Made by a program: the position numbers and the translations under genes. Under the pieces are notes generated by a model. The model was not told the origin of the DNA. It saw only the letters and a program-made list of their open reading frames with translations, and searched no databases. From LMUY01 sp964235495 (GTDB lineage Bacteria; Pseudomonadota; Alphaproteobacteria; Acetobacterales; Acetobacteraceae): a stretch of 64,000 nucleotides of DNA. Below are positions 27,165-35,785 of the stretch, piece after piece; positions within the stretch are counted from its first letter, which is position 1, and each line of letters starts with the position of its first letter. The stretch is from positions 3,268 through 67,267 of the forward strand of contig CAXSAX010000020.1 in NCBI GenBank assembly GCA_964235495.1, given 5' to 3'.

Positions 27165-28073
27165 TCAGGCCGGATTGGCGGAAGCCTTGATGAAATCGAC
27201 GAACGCCCGCAGCGGCGCGGGCATCAAGCGGCGTCCGGGGTAGTACAGGAACGGCCCGGAAAAGCATTGCCACCACGGCTCCAGGACGGGCTCAAGCCCG
27301 CCGCTGTCGAGCTGCGGGCGCAACCAGTCCTCGAAGACATGGATGATGCCGGCGCCGGCGACCGCCGCTGCGACCGCGAGATCGGTTGCCACGCCGTTGC
27401 CCACCAGCAGCGGCCCCGTCGGATCGACCCGGACCACCTCGCCGCCGCGTTCGAACTCCCACGGGACCGCCGTGCGGCCGGCGAACCGGCCGCGCAGGCA
27501 GGCATGGCCCAACAGCTCGCTCGGATGCTCCGGCCGGCCCCGCCGCGTGAGGTAGGCCGGGGCTGCGGCGGTGGCGAAGCGCTGGACGCGCGGCCCGATC
27601 GGCACCGCCACCATGTCCTGCTCCAGCCGGTCGTCGTAGCGGATGCCGGCGTCGCATTCGGCCGCGAGCACATCGACGAAGCCGCTTTCGGCGATCACCT
27701 CCAGCCGGATGTCCGGGTAGGCGGCGAGGAACGGCGGCACGATGGCGGGCAGCACCAGCCGCGCCGCGCTGATCGGCACGTTGAGCCGCAGCCAGCCCGC
27801 CGGCCGGTCGCGGAAGCCGTTCACCACGTCGAGCGCGTCCTCCACCCCGGCCAGCGCCGGGCCGAGCCGCTCCAGCAGGCGCTGGCCGGCCTCGGTCGGC
27901 ACCACGCTGCGGGTGGTCCGGTTGAGCAGCCGCACCCCGAGCTGCGCCTCCAGCCGCCGCACCGCCTCGCTGAGCCCGGACGCGCTGCCGCCGCTGGCGC
28001 GCGCGCCGTCGCGGAAGCCGCGGGCGCGCGCCACCGCCACGAAGGCGTTCAGATCGCCAAGGTCGGCCCCCAT
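27165..28073 (-). CDS. LysR-type transcriptional regulator
   Basis: Regulator of 302 residues. The winged helix-turn-helix begins DLNAFVAVARARGFRDGARA, then SGLSEAVRRLEAQLGVRLLN, RTTRSVVPTEAGQRLLE. The effector domain of the CrgA-like group follows (GWLRLNVPISAARLVL, ECDAGIRYDDRLEQDMV). I chose the ATG at 28073; the open frame continues far upstream but is antisense to the aldo/keto reductase. It diverges from that gene over 93 bases and probably regulates it and the PhzF gene. Confidence 0.85.
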   Translation of the reverse strand: MGADLGDLNAFVAVARARGFRDGARASGGSASGLSEAVRRLEAQLGVRLLNRTTRSVVPTEAGQRLLERLGPALAGVEDALDVVNGFRDRPAGWLRLNVPISAARLVLPAIVPPFLAAYPDIRLEVIAESGFVDVLAAECDAGIRYDDRLEQDMVAVPIGPRVQRFATAAAPAYLTRRGRPEHPSELLGHACLRGRFAGRTAVPWEFERGGEVVRVDPTGPLLVGNGVATDLAVAAAVAGAGIIHVFEDWLRPQLDSGGLEPVLEPWWQCFSGPFLYYPGRRLMPAPLRAFVDFIKASANPA

Positions 28074-28166
28074 TGTCCATAAACCCGCACAGCCTGTACG
28101 GAGTTGTGGAAGTTGTCGCGCGCGAGGGCAACACCCAGCTCTGCGTCTCACCAGGGAGACCCAGCC

Positions 28167-29039
28167 ATGTCCAGCATCGACCAGTCCGGCACGTTCGCCC
28201 TCGGCGGCCACCCCGTGAAGCGGCTCGGCTACGGCGCCATGCAGCTCGCCGGGCCCGGCGTGTTCGGGCCGCCCAAGGACCACGCCGCCGCCCTGGCGGT
28301 GCTGCGCGAGGCCGTCGCGAGCGGCGTGAATCACATCGACACCAGCGAGTTCTACGGCCCCCACGTCACCAACCAGCTGATTCGCGAGGCCCTGTCGCCC
28401 TATCCCGACGACCTCGTGGTCGTCACCAAGATCGGCGCGCAGCGCGGCGCGGATAAATCCTGGAACCCGGCGTTCTCGCCGGAGCAGCTGACGCAGGCGG
28501 TGCACGACAACCTGCGCACCCTGGGCCTGGAGGCGCTCGACGTGGTCAACCTGCGCGTCATGTTCGCGCACCACCCGGCGGAAGGCTCGATCGAGGCGCC
28601 GCTCGCCACCCTGGCCGATCTGCAGCGGCAGGGCCTGGTGCGCCACATCGGGCTGAGCAACGTCACCCCGGCGCAGGTCGCGGAAGGCCGCCGGATGTGC
28701 GAGATCGTCTGCGTGCAGAACCACTACAACCTGGCGCACCGGCACGACGACGCCCTGATCGACGACCTGGCGCGCGACGGCATCGCCTACGTGCCGTTCT
28801 TCCCGCTCGGCGGCTTCACCCCGCTGCAATCCTCCGCCCTGTCCGCCGTCGCCGCCCGGCTGGACGTGACGCCGATGCAGGCGGCGCTCGCCTGGCTGCT
28901 GCACCGCGCGCCCAACATCCTGCTGATCCCCGGCACCTCGTCCGCCGCGCACCTGCGGGAGAACCTCGCCGCGGCGGAGTGCGTGCTGCCGGAGGACGCG
29001 CTGCGGGAGTTGGACTCGGTGGCCGCCGTGCCCGCCTGA
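28167..29039 (+). CDS. aldo/keto reductase
   Basis: TIM-barrel oxidoreductase of 290 residues. It has RLGYGAMQLAGPGVFG, the catalytic HIDTSEFYGPHVTNQLIREA (Asp, Tyr), VVVTKIGAQRG with the Lys, and LIPGTSSAAHLRENLAAAE for NADP. The usual active-site His is in the MFAHHPAEGS region. The ATG at 28167 follows AGGGAGAC. It is followed after two bases by the PhzF gene, so the two form an operon controlled from the divergent LysR gene. The substrate is unknown. Confidence 0.87.
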   Translation: MSSIDQSGTFALGGHPVKRLGYGAMQLAGPGVFGPPKDHAAALAVLREAVASGVNHIDTSEFYGPHVTNQLIREALSPYPDDLVVVTKIGAQRGADKSWNPAFSPEQLTQAVHDNLRTLGLEALDVVNLRVMFAHHPAEGSIEAPLATLADLQRQGLVRHIGLSNVTPAQVAEGRRMCEIVCVQNHYNLAHRHDDALIDDLARDGIAYVPFFPLGGFTPLQSSALSAVAARLDVTPMQAALAWLLHRAPNILLIPGTSSAAHLRENLAAAECVLPEDALRELDSVAAVPA

Positions 29040-29041
29040 CC

Positions 29042-29908
29042 ATGCAGCGCCGCTACCGCACCGTGGACGTGTTCACCGCCCAGCGTTTCGGCGGCAACCC
29101 GCTGGCCGTCGTGCTGGACGCCGCCGGGCTGGACACGGCCGCCATGCAAGCCATCGCGCGGGAGTTCAACTACTCCGAAACCACTTTCGTCCTGCCGCCG
29201 CGGGACCCGGCGCACACGGCCCAGGTCCGCATCTTCACGCCGGGGAGCGAGCTGCCCTTCGCCGGCCATCCCAACGTCGGCACCGCTTATGTGCTGGCGC
29301 TGGAAGGCGACGCCTCGCCGCGGATGCTGTTCGAGGAGATGGCGGGGCTGGTGCCGGTCGAGGTGCTGTGGGAGGGCGCGGCGCCGGTGGGGGCCGAACT
29401 GACCGCGCCGCAGCCGTTGCAGCGCCTGTCCCCGGTGCCGGCGGACACGATTGCGGAGTGCCTGTCGCTGGCGCTGTCGGACATCGTGGGCCAGCCCTTG
29501 GTGGCCACCGTGGGCGTGCCATTTGCCTTCGCGGAGGTGGCGTCCCGCGACGCGTTGCGCCGCGCCCGGTGCGACCCGGCGGCGTTTGCCCGCACGTTCC
29601 CCCGCGCGGGCGCCAACGCGATCTATTTCTACAGCCGTAGTGACGGCGGCCTGCACGCCCGCATGTTCTCGCCCTTGGACGGCGTGGGCGAGGACCCGGC
29701 CACCGGCAGCGCCGCGGTCACTCTGGCCGCGTTGCTGGCGGAAGGTGGGCCGGATGGCGAGGTGGCGCTGCGGGTGGAGCAGGGCCGCGACATGGGGCGG
29801 CCAAGCACGTTGCTGACGCGGGTGGCAAGCGCGGGCGGCGCCGTGCACAGCGCGCATGTCGGCGGGCGCTGCGTGGCGGTGATGCGGGGCGTGATAGAAG
29901 GCAGCTAA
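29042..29908 (+). CDS. PhzF family isomerase/epimerase
   Basis: Protein of 288 residues with the diaminopimelate epimerase-like fold of PhzF. The start YRTVDVFTAQRFGGNPLAVV, the catalytic glutamate in FNYSETTF (about 45), RIFTPGSELPFAGHPNVGTA and the C-terminal GEDPATGSAAVTLAALLAEG are all standard. PhzF itself isomerises a phenazine precursor, but most family members have unknown roles and no phenazine genes are present here. It is transcribed directly behind the aldo/keto reductase. Confidence 0.88.
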   Translation: MQRRYRTVDVFTAQRFGGNPLAVVLDAAGLDTAAMQAIAREFNYSETTFVLPPRDPAHTAQVRIFTPGSELPFAGHPNVGTAYVLALEGDASPRMLFEEMAGLVPVEVLWEGAAPVGAELTAPQPLQRLSPVPADTIAECLSLALSDIVGQPLVATVGVPFAFAEVASRDALRRARCDPAAFARTFPRAGANAIYFYSRSDGGLHARMFSPLDGVGEDPATGSAAVTLAALLAEGGPDGEVALRVEQGRDMGRPSTLLTRVASAGGAVHSAHVGGRCVAVMRGVIEGS

Positions 29909-29949
29909 GCCGCCCTGGCAGCCGACCTCATCGCACCTGGCAGGTGATC

Positions 29950-30678
29950 ATGATCCCGCACCAGATACACCAGCTATGGATTCCACCGGAGAAAAGCGAC
30001 GGCTCAGTGCCCTGGGACGTCAAAGACAACTCCTCCTGCTGGAAGGACCTGCACCCCGACTTCAGCCATTGCATCTGGACCCTCCCTGATCTGCTGAAGG
30101 CCTTGCCGGGCGATGAGGCGTCTTGTCTGGAAAAGGTTTTGCCGGTGTGCCGGTTCGAGTCGATGAAAGCCGATCTTGCGCGCTTGTTCCTGCTCCATCA
30201 TCAGGGAGGGTTCTGGACGGACTTAAAGCTGCGCCCACTCTGCCGCTTCCTTGACCGGCACGTGGGCGACGACTTGCTGCTGATCGAGCACTTCCAAAGC
30301 GAGTTCATCCCCGACCCGGCAGGCGTGCTCGTCAACGGCTTCTTCGGCTGCTGCCCCAAAAACCCGTTCATAGGCGAGTGCCTGAAACGCGCCCTGGCCA
30401 ACGTCGGCAAGCGCCTGGCAACGACGATCTGGGAAGTCACGGGGCCGAAACTGTTCATGGACACCCGGGACGAAGCCGAACGGAGCGGTCAGGCCATCAA
30501 GGGGCAGATCCTGCCGAGTGCCGCGGTTTGGGGGAGGCTGATCGAGATCGGTTCGGGTGGTTTCAGCGCCAACGACGATCACTGGTCAATCCGGGAGCAG
30601 CGCGAAACGATGTACCTCGATACGGCGGATCGTGCCGAAGCCGTTCCGGTCTGGCGATACAAGTACCTGCGTACGTGA
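29950..30678 (+). CDS. GT32-like glycosyltransferase, degenerate DXD
   Basis: Protein of about 242 residues. It begins IPHQIHQLWIP and has the family segment MKADLARLFLLHHQGGFWTD, as in the sugar-binding region of GT32 (capsular/Och1-like) enzymes. The usual DXD metal motif appears as DLK (WTDLKLRP), so the second acidic residue is missing and activity is uncertain. The ATG at 29950 has AGGTG just upstream; a GTG at 29944 is also possible. It stands alone, 41 bases after the PhzF gene, and its GC content is lower than that of its neighbours, hinting at transfer. Confidence 0.7.
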   Translation: MIPHQIHQLWIPPEKSDGSVPWDVKDNSSCWKDLHPDFSHCIWTLPDLLKALPGDEASCLEKVLPVCRFESMKADLARLFLLHHQGGFWTDLKLRPLCRFLDRHVGDDLLLIEHFQSEFIPDPAGVLVNGFFGCCPKNPFIGECLKRALANVGKRLATTIWEVTGPKLFMDTRDEAERSGQAIKGQILPSAAVWGRLIEIGSGGFSANDDHWSIREQRETMYLDTADRAEAVPVWRYKYLRT

Positions 30679-30683
30679 CCCGT

Positions 30684-31514
30684 TCAGGCCATGCCGGCAA
30701 ACAGCATCTCCGTCAGCGCCGCATGACCCGCCTCGTCCGGCGCGCACACCAGCCCGCCCCCGGTGTCCGTCACCTGCATCGGCGAGCCGTCGAAATGCGC
30801 CGAGTACCCGCCCGCCTCCTGGTGCAGCAGCCAGCCCGGCAGGTGGTCCCATGGCATCAGCCGGTTGAACACCAGGTAGTCGCAATGCCCGGCGGCCAGC
30901 ATGCGGTATTCGTGGGCGGCGCAGCGGTAGTCGGCGACCCCGGCGAGCCCGGCCATGTTGCGCATCACCGCGCCGCGCCACGGCTCCTTCATGTAGCGCC
31001 AGGACAGGCACCCCGTCATGCGGGACGGCTGCGTGGCGGTGGACACGCGCAGCCGGGTGCGGCCGCCGATGGGGGTGAGGCCCCAGGCGCCGCCGCCGCG
31101 CAGCGCCACGGCGGTGTCGTCGATCACCGGGTCATGGATCACGGAGGCGACCACGGCGCCGTCCAGCACCGCCGCCGCCATCATGCCGAACAGCGGCAAG
31201 CCGGCGCAGTAGTTGGAAGTGCCGTCGATCGGGTCCACCACGAAGGCCAGCCCGCCCTCGCCGAGCCGGCCTAGCAGCGCCGGGTCGGCGGCGCAGGCCT
31301 CCTCGCCCACCACCAGGCAGCCGGGGAACAGGCGGCGCAGCCCGGTGGTGATCATTGCCTCCGCCGCCTCGTCCGCCTCCGTCACCAGGTCGGTGGGGCC
31401 GGACTTGGTGCGGATGGCGCCGGGCTGCAGGTTGCGGAAGCGCGGCATCACCTCCACCCGCGCCGCCGCCCGGATCAGCTGGACGATGTCGGCCAGGTCT
31501 TTCTCGTCAAACAT
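30684..31514 (-). CDS. inositol monophosphatase family protein
   Basis: Mg-dependent phosphatase of 276 residues in the IMPase/CysQ/FBPase superfamily. Metal ligands are in LVVGEEACA and VVDPIDGTSNYCAGLP, and the second motif is RLMPWDHLPGWLLHQEAGG. It could act on inositol phosphate, PAP or a sugar phosphate; the sequence does not decide. It lies 15 bases downstream of hflX and may be read with hfq-hflX as the last gene. Its 3' end is only five bases from the convergent GT32-like gene. Confidence 0.88.
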   Translation of the reverse strand: MFDEKDLADIVQLIRAAARVEVMPRFRNLQPGAIRTKSGPTDLVTEADEAAEAMITTGLRRLFPGCLVVGEEACAADPALLGRLGEGGLAFVVDPIDGTSNYCAGLPLFGMMAAAVLDGAVVASVIHDPVIDDTAVALRGGGAWGLTPIGGRTRLRVSTATQPSRMTGCLSWRYMKEPWRGAVMRNMAGLAGVADYRCAAHEYRMLAAGHCDYLVFNRLMPWDHLPGWLLHQEAGGYSAHFDGSPMQVTDTGGGLVCAPDEAGHAALTEMLFAGMA

Positions 31515-31529
31515 GGCCAGCCTCGTCGA

Positions 31530-32780
31530 TCATGCGGCGCCCCGGTGCTCGAACCGCGCCCGGTCGGCCGGCAGCAGGCGCACGCGCAGGCGGATGGCGT
31601 CCTCGCCGTCCGCCCGCTCGACCACCTCGCCGTGCTCGTACAGCCAGGCGATGCCGGCGCCGTCCGCGGGCGCCAGGGCATAGTCCGCCTGCTGCATGCC
31701 CGCCGCGAGCCGCGCGTCGATCGCGGCCAGCAGGCCGGGCAGCCCCTCCCCGGTCACGGCGGAGATCGGCACAGCGCCCTCGCGCGGCGGCACGTTCTGC
31801 GCCCCGCCCAGCAGGTCGGCCTTGTTCAGGACTTCAACGGTGCGGCGCGGCCACTCGCCGTCGATGGCGCCCTCCTTTTCCATGCCGTCCAGCACCGCCA
31901 GCACGTCGGCGCGCTGGGCCATGCTGTCCGGGTGGGCGGCGTCGCGCACGTGCAGGATCACGTCGGCCTGCGCCACCTCCTCCAGCGTGGCGCGGAACGC
32001 GGCGACCAGCTCGGTGGGCAGCTCGCTGATGAACCCCACCGTGTCCGACAGCACGACCCGGCGGCCCAGGGGCAGGCGCAGGCCGCGCATGGTCGGGTCC
32101 AGGGTGGCGAACAGCTGGTCCTGCGCGTGCACGTCCGCCCCCGTCAGGGCGTTGAACAGGGTGGACTTGCCGGCGTTGGTGTAGCCCACCAGCGCCACCA
32201 CGGGCAGCGGCGTGCGGGTGCGGGCGCTGCGGTGCAGCCCCCGGGTGCGGCGCACCTGCTCGATCTCCTTCTTGAGGCGCACGATGCGGTCGGTGATGAG
32301 CCGGCGGTCGGCCTCGATCTGCGTCTCGCCGGGTCCGCCGAGGAAGCCGAAGCCGCCGCGCTGCCGTTCCAAGTGGGTCCAGGAGCGGACCAACCGGCTG
32401 CGCTGGTAGTCCAGGTGCGCCAGCTCGACCTGCAGCGAGCCTTCCCGGGTGCGGGCGCGCTCGCCGAAGATGTCCAGGATCAGCCCGGTGCGGTCGATCA
32501 CCTTGCACGCCCAGGCGCGCTCCAGGTTGCGCTGCTGCACCGGGGAGAGGGCGGCGTCCACGATGGCGACGGTGACGCCCGCCTCCTCGATCGCCTCGTG
32601 CTGGGCGGCGACCTGGCCCTCGCCCAGCAGGCTGGAGGAGCGGCGCGCGCGCAACGGCAGCACGGCGGTGTGCACCACGTCGAGCCCGATGGAGGCGGCG
32701 AGCCCCACCGCCTCCGCCAGCTTCGCATCCGCGGCGCGGGAGGCGTCCGAACGGTCCGGACGCTCCCACGGCAGGATCAC
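31530..32780 (-). CDS. hflX: GTPase HflX (hfq-linked copy)
   Basis: Ribosome-splitting GTPase of 416 residues. N-terminal domain with SSSLLGEGQVA and VAIVDAALSPVQQRNLERA, then LDYQRSRLVRSWTHLERQRG and GGPGETQIE, G1 GYTNAGKST, G3 DTVGF and G4 NKADL. It keeps the glycine-rich GGPGETQIE loop of classic HflX, which the paralogue at 11251 has lost. It follows hfq by 28 bases on the same strand, the usual order in proteobacteria. Confidence 0.95.
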   Translation of the reverse strand: MILPWERPDRSDASRAADAKLAEAVGLAASIGLDVVHTAVLPLRARRSSSLLGEGQVAAQHEAIEEAGVTVAIVDAALSPVQQRNLERAWACKVIDRTGLILDIFGERARTREGSLQVELAHLDYQRSRLVRSWTHLERQRGGFGFLGGPGETQIEADRRLITDRIVRLKKEIEQVRRTRGLHRSARTRTPLPVVALVGYTNAGKSTLFNALTGADVHAQDQLFATLDPTMRGLRLPLGRRVVLSDTVGFISELPTELVAAFRATLEEVAQADVILHVRDAAHPDSMAQRADVLAVLDGMEKEGAIDGEWPRRTVEVLNKADLLGGAQNVPPREGAVPISAVTGEGLPGLLAAIDARLAAGMQQADYALAPADGAGIAWLYEHGEVVERADGEDAIRLRVRLLPADRARFEHRGAA

Positions 32781-32808
32781 GGCGGCCCGGGTCGGGCCGG
32801 CCGAGGTC

Positions 32809-33120
32809 TCAGAGGATGACGTCGTCAGACACCATCTCCCGCACCGGGGCCGTCAGGGTGGAGGACGCCGGCGCGCCCGCTTCGGCCTTCGCCGCGTCGA
32901 ACAGCTGGATCGGCGCGCCCGGCATCACGGTGCTGATGGCGTGCTTGTACACCAGCTGGGTGTGCCCGTCGCGGCGCAGCAGCACGGAGAAGTTGTCGAA
33001 CCAGGTGATGATGCCTTGCAGCTTCACGCCGTTGACGAGGAACACCGTCACCGGCGCCTTGGTCTTGCGGACGTGGTTCAGGAACACGTCCTGCACGTTC
33101 TGAGTCTTTTCGCTGGCCAT
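32809..33120 (-). CDS. hfq: RNA chaperone Hfq
   Basis: Sm-like hexameric RNA chaperone of 103 residues. Sm1 is in QDVFLNHVRKTKAPVTVFLV and Sm2 in YKHAISTVMPG; the NGVKLQGIITWFDNFSVLL core is typical of alphaproteobacterial Hfq. The acidic/hydrophobic tail after residue 75 is longer than the core alphaproteobacterial form. A strong AAGGAGTT precedes the ATG. It heads the hfq-hflX operon. Confidence 0.97.
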   Translation of the reverse strand: MASEKTQNVQDVFLNHVRKTKAPVTVFLVNGVKLQGIITWFDNFSVLLRRDGHTQLVYKHAISTVMPGAPIQLFDAAKAEAGAPASSTLTAPVREMVSDDVIL

Positions 33121-33247
33121 GGGGCCAACTCCTTATGTTGTTGCTTCAGCCAAGCCTAGTTTTTGACACCGAACCGGGCACACAGGTCCCGGCCGCGCCC
33201 GCCAGATGTAGCTGACGGGTGCTGCGAAGCAAGCATCGCGCGTGCCA

Positions 33248-34117
33248 CTATGCCGGAGTGTTCATTCCGCCGCCCACATGATGTGCGAACAGCGCGAACA
33301 GCTGCCGGGTGATGGGCCCGACCGCGCCATCGCCCACCGGCGCGCCGTCCAGCCTGGTGATCGGCTTCACGAAGGAGGTGGCGCTGGTCAGGAACACCTC
33401 CCGCGCCGCGCGCAGTTCCGCCTCGCTCACCGCCCGCTCCTCCGCCACGATGCCGCGCTCCGCCATCTGCGCGAGCAGCGAGGCGCGGGTGCAGCCCGGC
33501 AGGATGGCGTGGCCGAGCGGCCGGGTGCGCAGCGTGCCCTGCGCGTCCACCGCCCACACGGTGGTGGAGGCGCCCTCCGTCACGCTGCCGTCCGGCGCCA
33601 CCAGGATGGCCTCGTAGGCGCCCGCCTGCCGCGCCGCCTGCTTGGCCAGCACGTTGGGCAGCAGCGCCACGGACTTGATGTCGCAGCGCGCCCAGCGCTG
33701 GTCCGGCGCTGTGATGGCCGACGCCGCCCAGCCCTCCGCGTCCGCCGGGTACGGCGGCGTGCGGCGGCAGGTCACCACCAGGGCCGGCGGTACGGGCTGC
33801 TTGGGAAAGGCGTGCTCCCGCCGGGCGACGCCGCGGGTAACCTGCATGTACACCAGCCCGTTCCGCAGCCGGTTGCGCCGCACCACCTCCCCCAGCACCT
33901 GGCGCAGCGCGGCGCGGCCCATCGGCGGGGCGATGGCGACCTCGGCCAGCGAGCGCTCCAGCCGGGCCATGTGCAGCGCCTCGTCGAGGAACTGGCCGGC
34001 GGCCAGGTAGAGCACCTCGTAGATGCCGTCGGCGAACTGGTAGCCGCGGTCCTCCACGTTCACGCTTGCCTCCGATTGAGGCAGGTAGCGGCCGTTCACG
34101 TAGGCGATGCGGCTCAT
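33248..34117 (-). CDS. class IV aminotransferase, D-amino-acid transaminase type
   Basis: PLP enzyme of 289 residues. It has YVNGRYLPQSEASVNVEDRG, YQFADGIYEV, the phosphate-binding and PLP lysine region CDIKSVALLPNVLAKQ, and GSVTEGASTTVWAV. The motif combination matches D-alanine transaminase more than branched-chain aminotransferase or ADC lyase. It would interconvert D-amino acids and 2-oxo acids, supplying D-Ala or D-Glu for the wall. The ATG at 34117 follows GGGAG. Its GC content is high, like its neighbours. Confidence 0.85.
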   Translation of the reverse strand: MSRIAYVNGRYLPQSEASVNVEDRGYQFADGIYEVLYLAAGQFLDEALHMARLERSLAEVAIAPPMGRAALRQVLGEVVRRNRLRNGLVYMQVTRGVARREHAFPKQPVPPALVVTCRRTPPYPADAEGWAASAITAPDQRWARCDIKSVALLPNVLAKQAARQAGAYEAILVAPDGSVTEGASTTVWAVDAQGTLRTRPLGHAILPGCTRASLLAQMAERGIVAEERAVSEAELRAAREVFLTSATSFVKPITRLDGAPVGDGAVGPITRQLFALFAHHVGGGMNTPA

Positions 34118-34236
34118 GGGCGGCTCCCGGGATGACGGCGGCAGACACCATGGGGGGCGGGGCGGGCGCAAGCGGCGTCGGGGCGGAAACCCCTGCGACG
34201 GCGTGGCCCGCGCGCCACCCCCCGATCCCTGACGCG

Positions 34237-35775
34237 CTAGACCACCTCCCCCGCCTCCATCGCCGCCAGGAACCCGGCCGCCCGCGCCCGGATTTGCCCC
34301 ACCCGCGCCGGGTCCATCCTGGCCAAGGAGGCCAGCGGAATCTGCATCCGGCTGTTGCCGGCAAACCGCGCCGCGTGGCGGGCCATGAAGTCCCAGTACA
34401 GCGCGTTGAACGGGCAGCCGCGCTCGCCCACCGCGTCCTTCACGTCGTAATGGCAGCCGCGGCAGTAGTCGCTCATGCGGTTGATGTAGGCGCCGGACGA
34501 GGCATACGGCTTGGAGCCGATCACGCCGCCGTCGGCGAACAGCGCCATGCCGCGCACGTTGGGCATCTCCACCCACTCGTACGCGTCGGCATACACGATG
34601 AGGTACCACTCATCGACCTCCGCCGGGTCCAGCCCGGCCATCAGGGCGAAGTTGCCGGTCACCATCAGGCGCTGGATGTGGTGGGCGTAGGCGTGCGCCC
34701 GCGTGTCGGCCACCGCGTGGTGCACGCAGTTCATCCGGGTGTTGGCGTCCCAGTAGAACTGCGGCAGGCGGCGGGTGGCCCCCAGCGCGTTCAGCCCGGC
34801 GTAGTCCGGCATCTTGAGCCAGTAGATGCCGCGCACGAACTCCCGCCAGCCGAGAATTTGCCGGATGAAGCCCTCCACCGCGTTCAGTGGCGCCACCCCG
34901 GCGCGGTAGGCCGCCTCCGCCGCGCGGCAGGCCTGCAGCGGCTCCAGCAGGCCCGTGTTGATGGAGGTGGAGACCAGCGCGTGGAACAGCGTCGGCGCCC
35001 CGGTGCGCATCGCGTCCTGCCAGTCGCCGAACTGGGGCAGGCGGTTGGCGATGAAGTCGTTCAGCGCCGCCTGCGCCTCCGCCGCCGTCACCGGCAGGTT
35101 GAAGCCGTCGCAGGTGCCGAAATGGTCGCCGAAGCGGGCGCGCACCAGCTCGATCACCGCGGCGGTGATGGCGTCCGGCTGGAAATGCGGCGGCTCCGGC
35201 GCGGTGACCGCCTTGGGCAGCGGCTTGCGGTTCTCGGCATCCAGGTTCCACCGCCCGCTTACCGGCGCGCCGTCGTCCATCAGCACGTCGTGGCGGCGGC
35301 GCATCTCGCGGTAGAAGAACTCCATGCGCAGCTGCGTCTTGCCGCGCGCCCAGGCGCGGAAGTCGCGGATCGGGCACAGGAAGCGGTCGTCGTCGCGGAT
35401 CTCCACGTCCAGCCCGATCGCCTCGTGCCAGCCCTGCATGTCGCGGTCCAGCCGCCACTCGCCGCACGCGGTCGCCACCACCCGGTCCGGCTTGAGCCGG
35501 GCCGCCAGCCGGACCAGCTCGCCGCGCAGCGACTGCGTGTTCGCCGGGTCGTCGAGCGTCACGTACTCGACCGTCACGCCGCGCGAGCGCAGTGCCCGGG
35601 CGAAGTGGCGCATGGCGGACAGCACCAGCACGATCTTTTTCTGGTGGTGGCGCACGTAGGTGCACTCGCCCAGCACCTCGGCCATCAGCACCGTGTCGGT
35701 CGCCGGGTCCAAGTCCCGCAGCGCGGACAGCCCGGCGCTGCACTGGTCGCCCAGCACCATGCGCAGCGTGCTCAT
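34237..35775 (-). CDS. FeS-BCP class cryptochrome/(6-4) photolyase
   Basis: Flavoprotein of 512 residues with an N-terminal alpha/beta domain (LRMVLGDQCSAGLSALRDLD) and C-terminal FAD domain. Four cysteines, C350, C438, C441 and C454, lie in NCVHH, DYCRGCHY and ERGCPF. They match the iron-sulfur ligands of Agrobacterium PhrB, including their numbering and spacing. The class repairs (6-4) photoproducts with light. The ATG at 35775, 10 bases after the SDR stop, is preferred over an in-frame ATG at 35820 inside that gene. The two genes form an operon. Confidence 0.92.
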   Translation of the reverse strand: MSTLRMVLGDQCSAGLSALRDLDPATDTVLMAEVLGECTYVRHHQKKIVLVLSAMRHFARALRSRGVTVEYVTLDDPANTQSLRGELVRLAARLKPDRVVATACGEWRLDRDMQGWHEAIGLDVEIRDDDRFLCPIRDFRAWARGKTQLRMEFFYREMRRRHDVLMDDGAPVSGRWNLDAENRKPLPKAVTAPEPPHFQPDAITAAVIELVRARFGDHFGTCDGFNLPVTAAEAQAALNDFIANRLPQFGDWQDAMRTGAPTLFHALVSTSINTGLLEPLQACRAAEAAYRAGVAPLNAVEGFIRQILGWREFVRGIYWLKMPDYAGLNALGATRRLPQFYWDANTRMNCVHHAVADTRAHAYAHHIQRLMVTGNFALMAGLDPAEVDEWYLIVYADAYEWVEMPNVRGMALFADGGVIGSKPYASSGAYINRMSDYCRGCHYDVKDAVGERGCPFNALYWDFMARHAARFAGNSRMQIPLASLARMDPARVGQIRARAAGFLAAMEAGEVV

Positions 35776-35785
35776 TCCCCCTTGC

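Noticed and set aside
29042..29908. PhzF as evidence of phenazine synthesis
   Set aside because: No other phenazine genes are in the window, and most PhzF-family proteins lie outside that pathway.
32809..33120. Hfq as part of a phage or accessory region
   Set aside because: Standard hfq-hflX order and normal composition show a chromosomal housekeeping locus.
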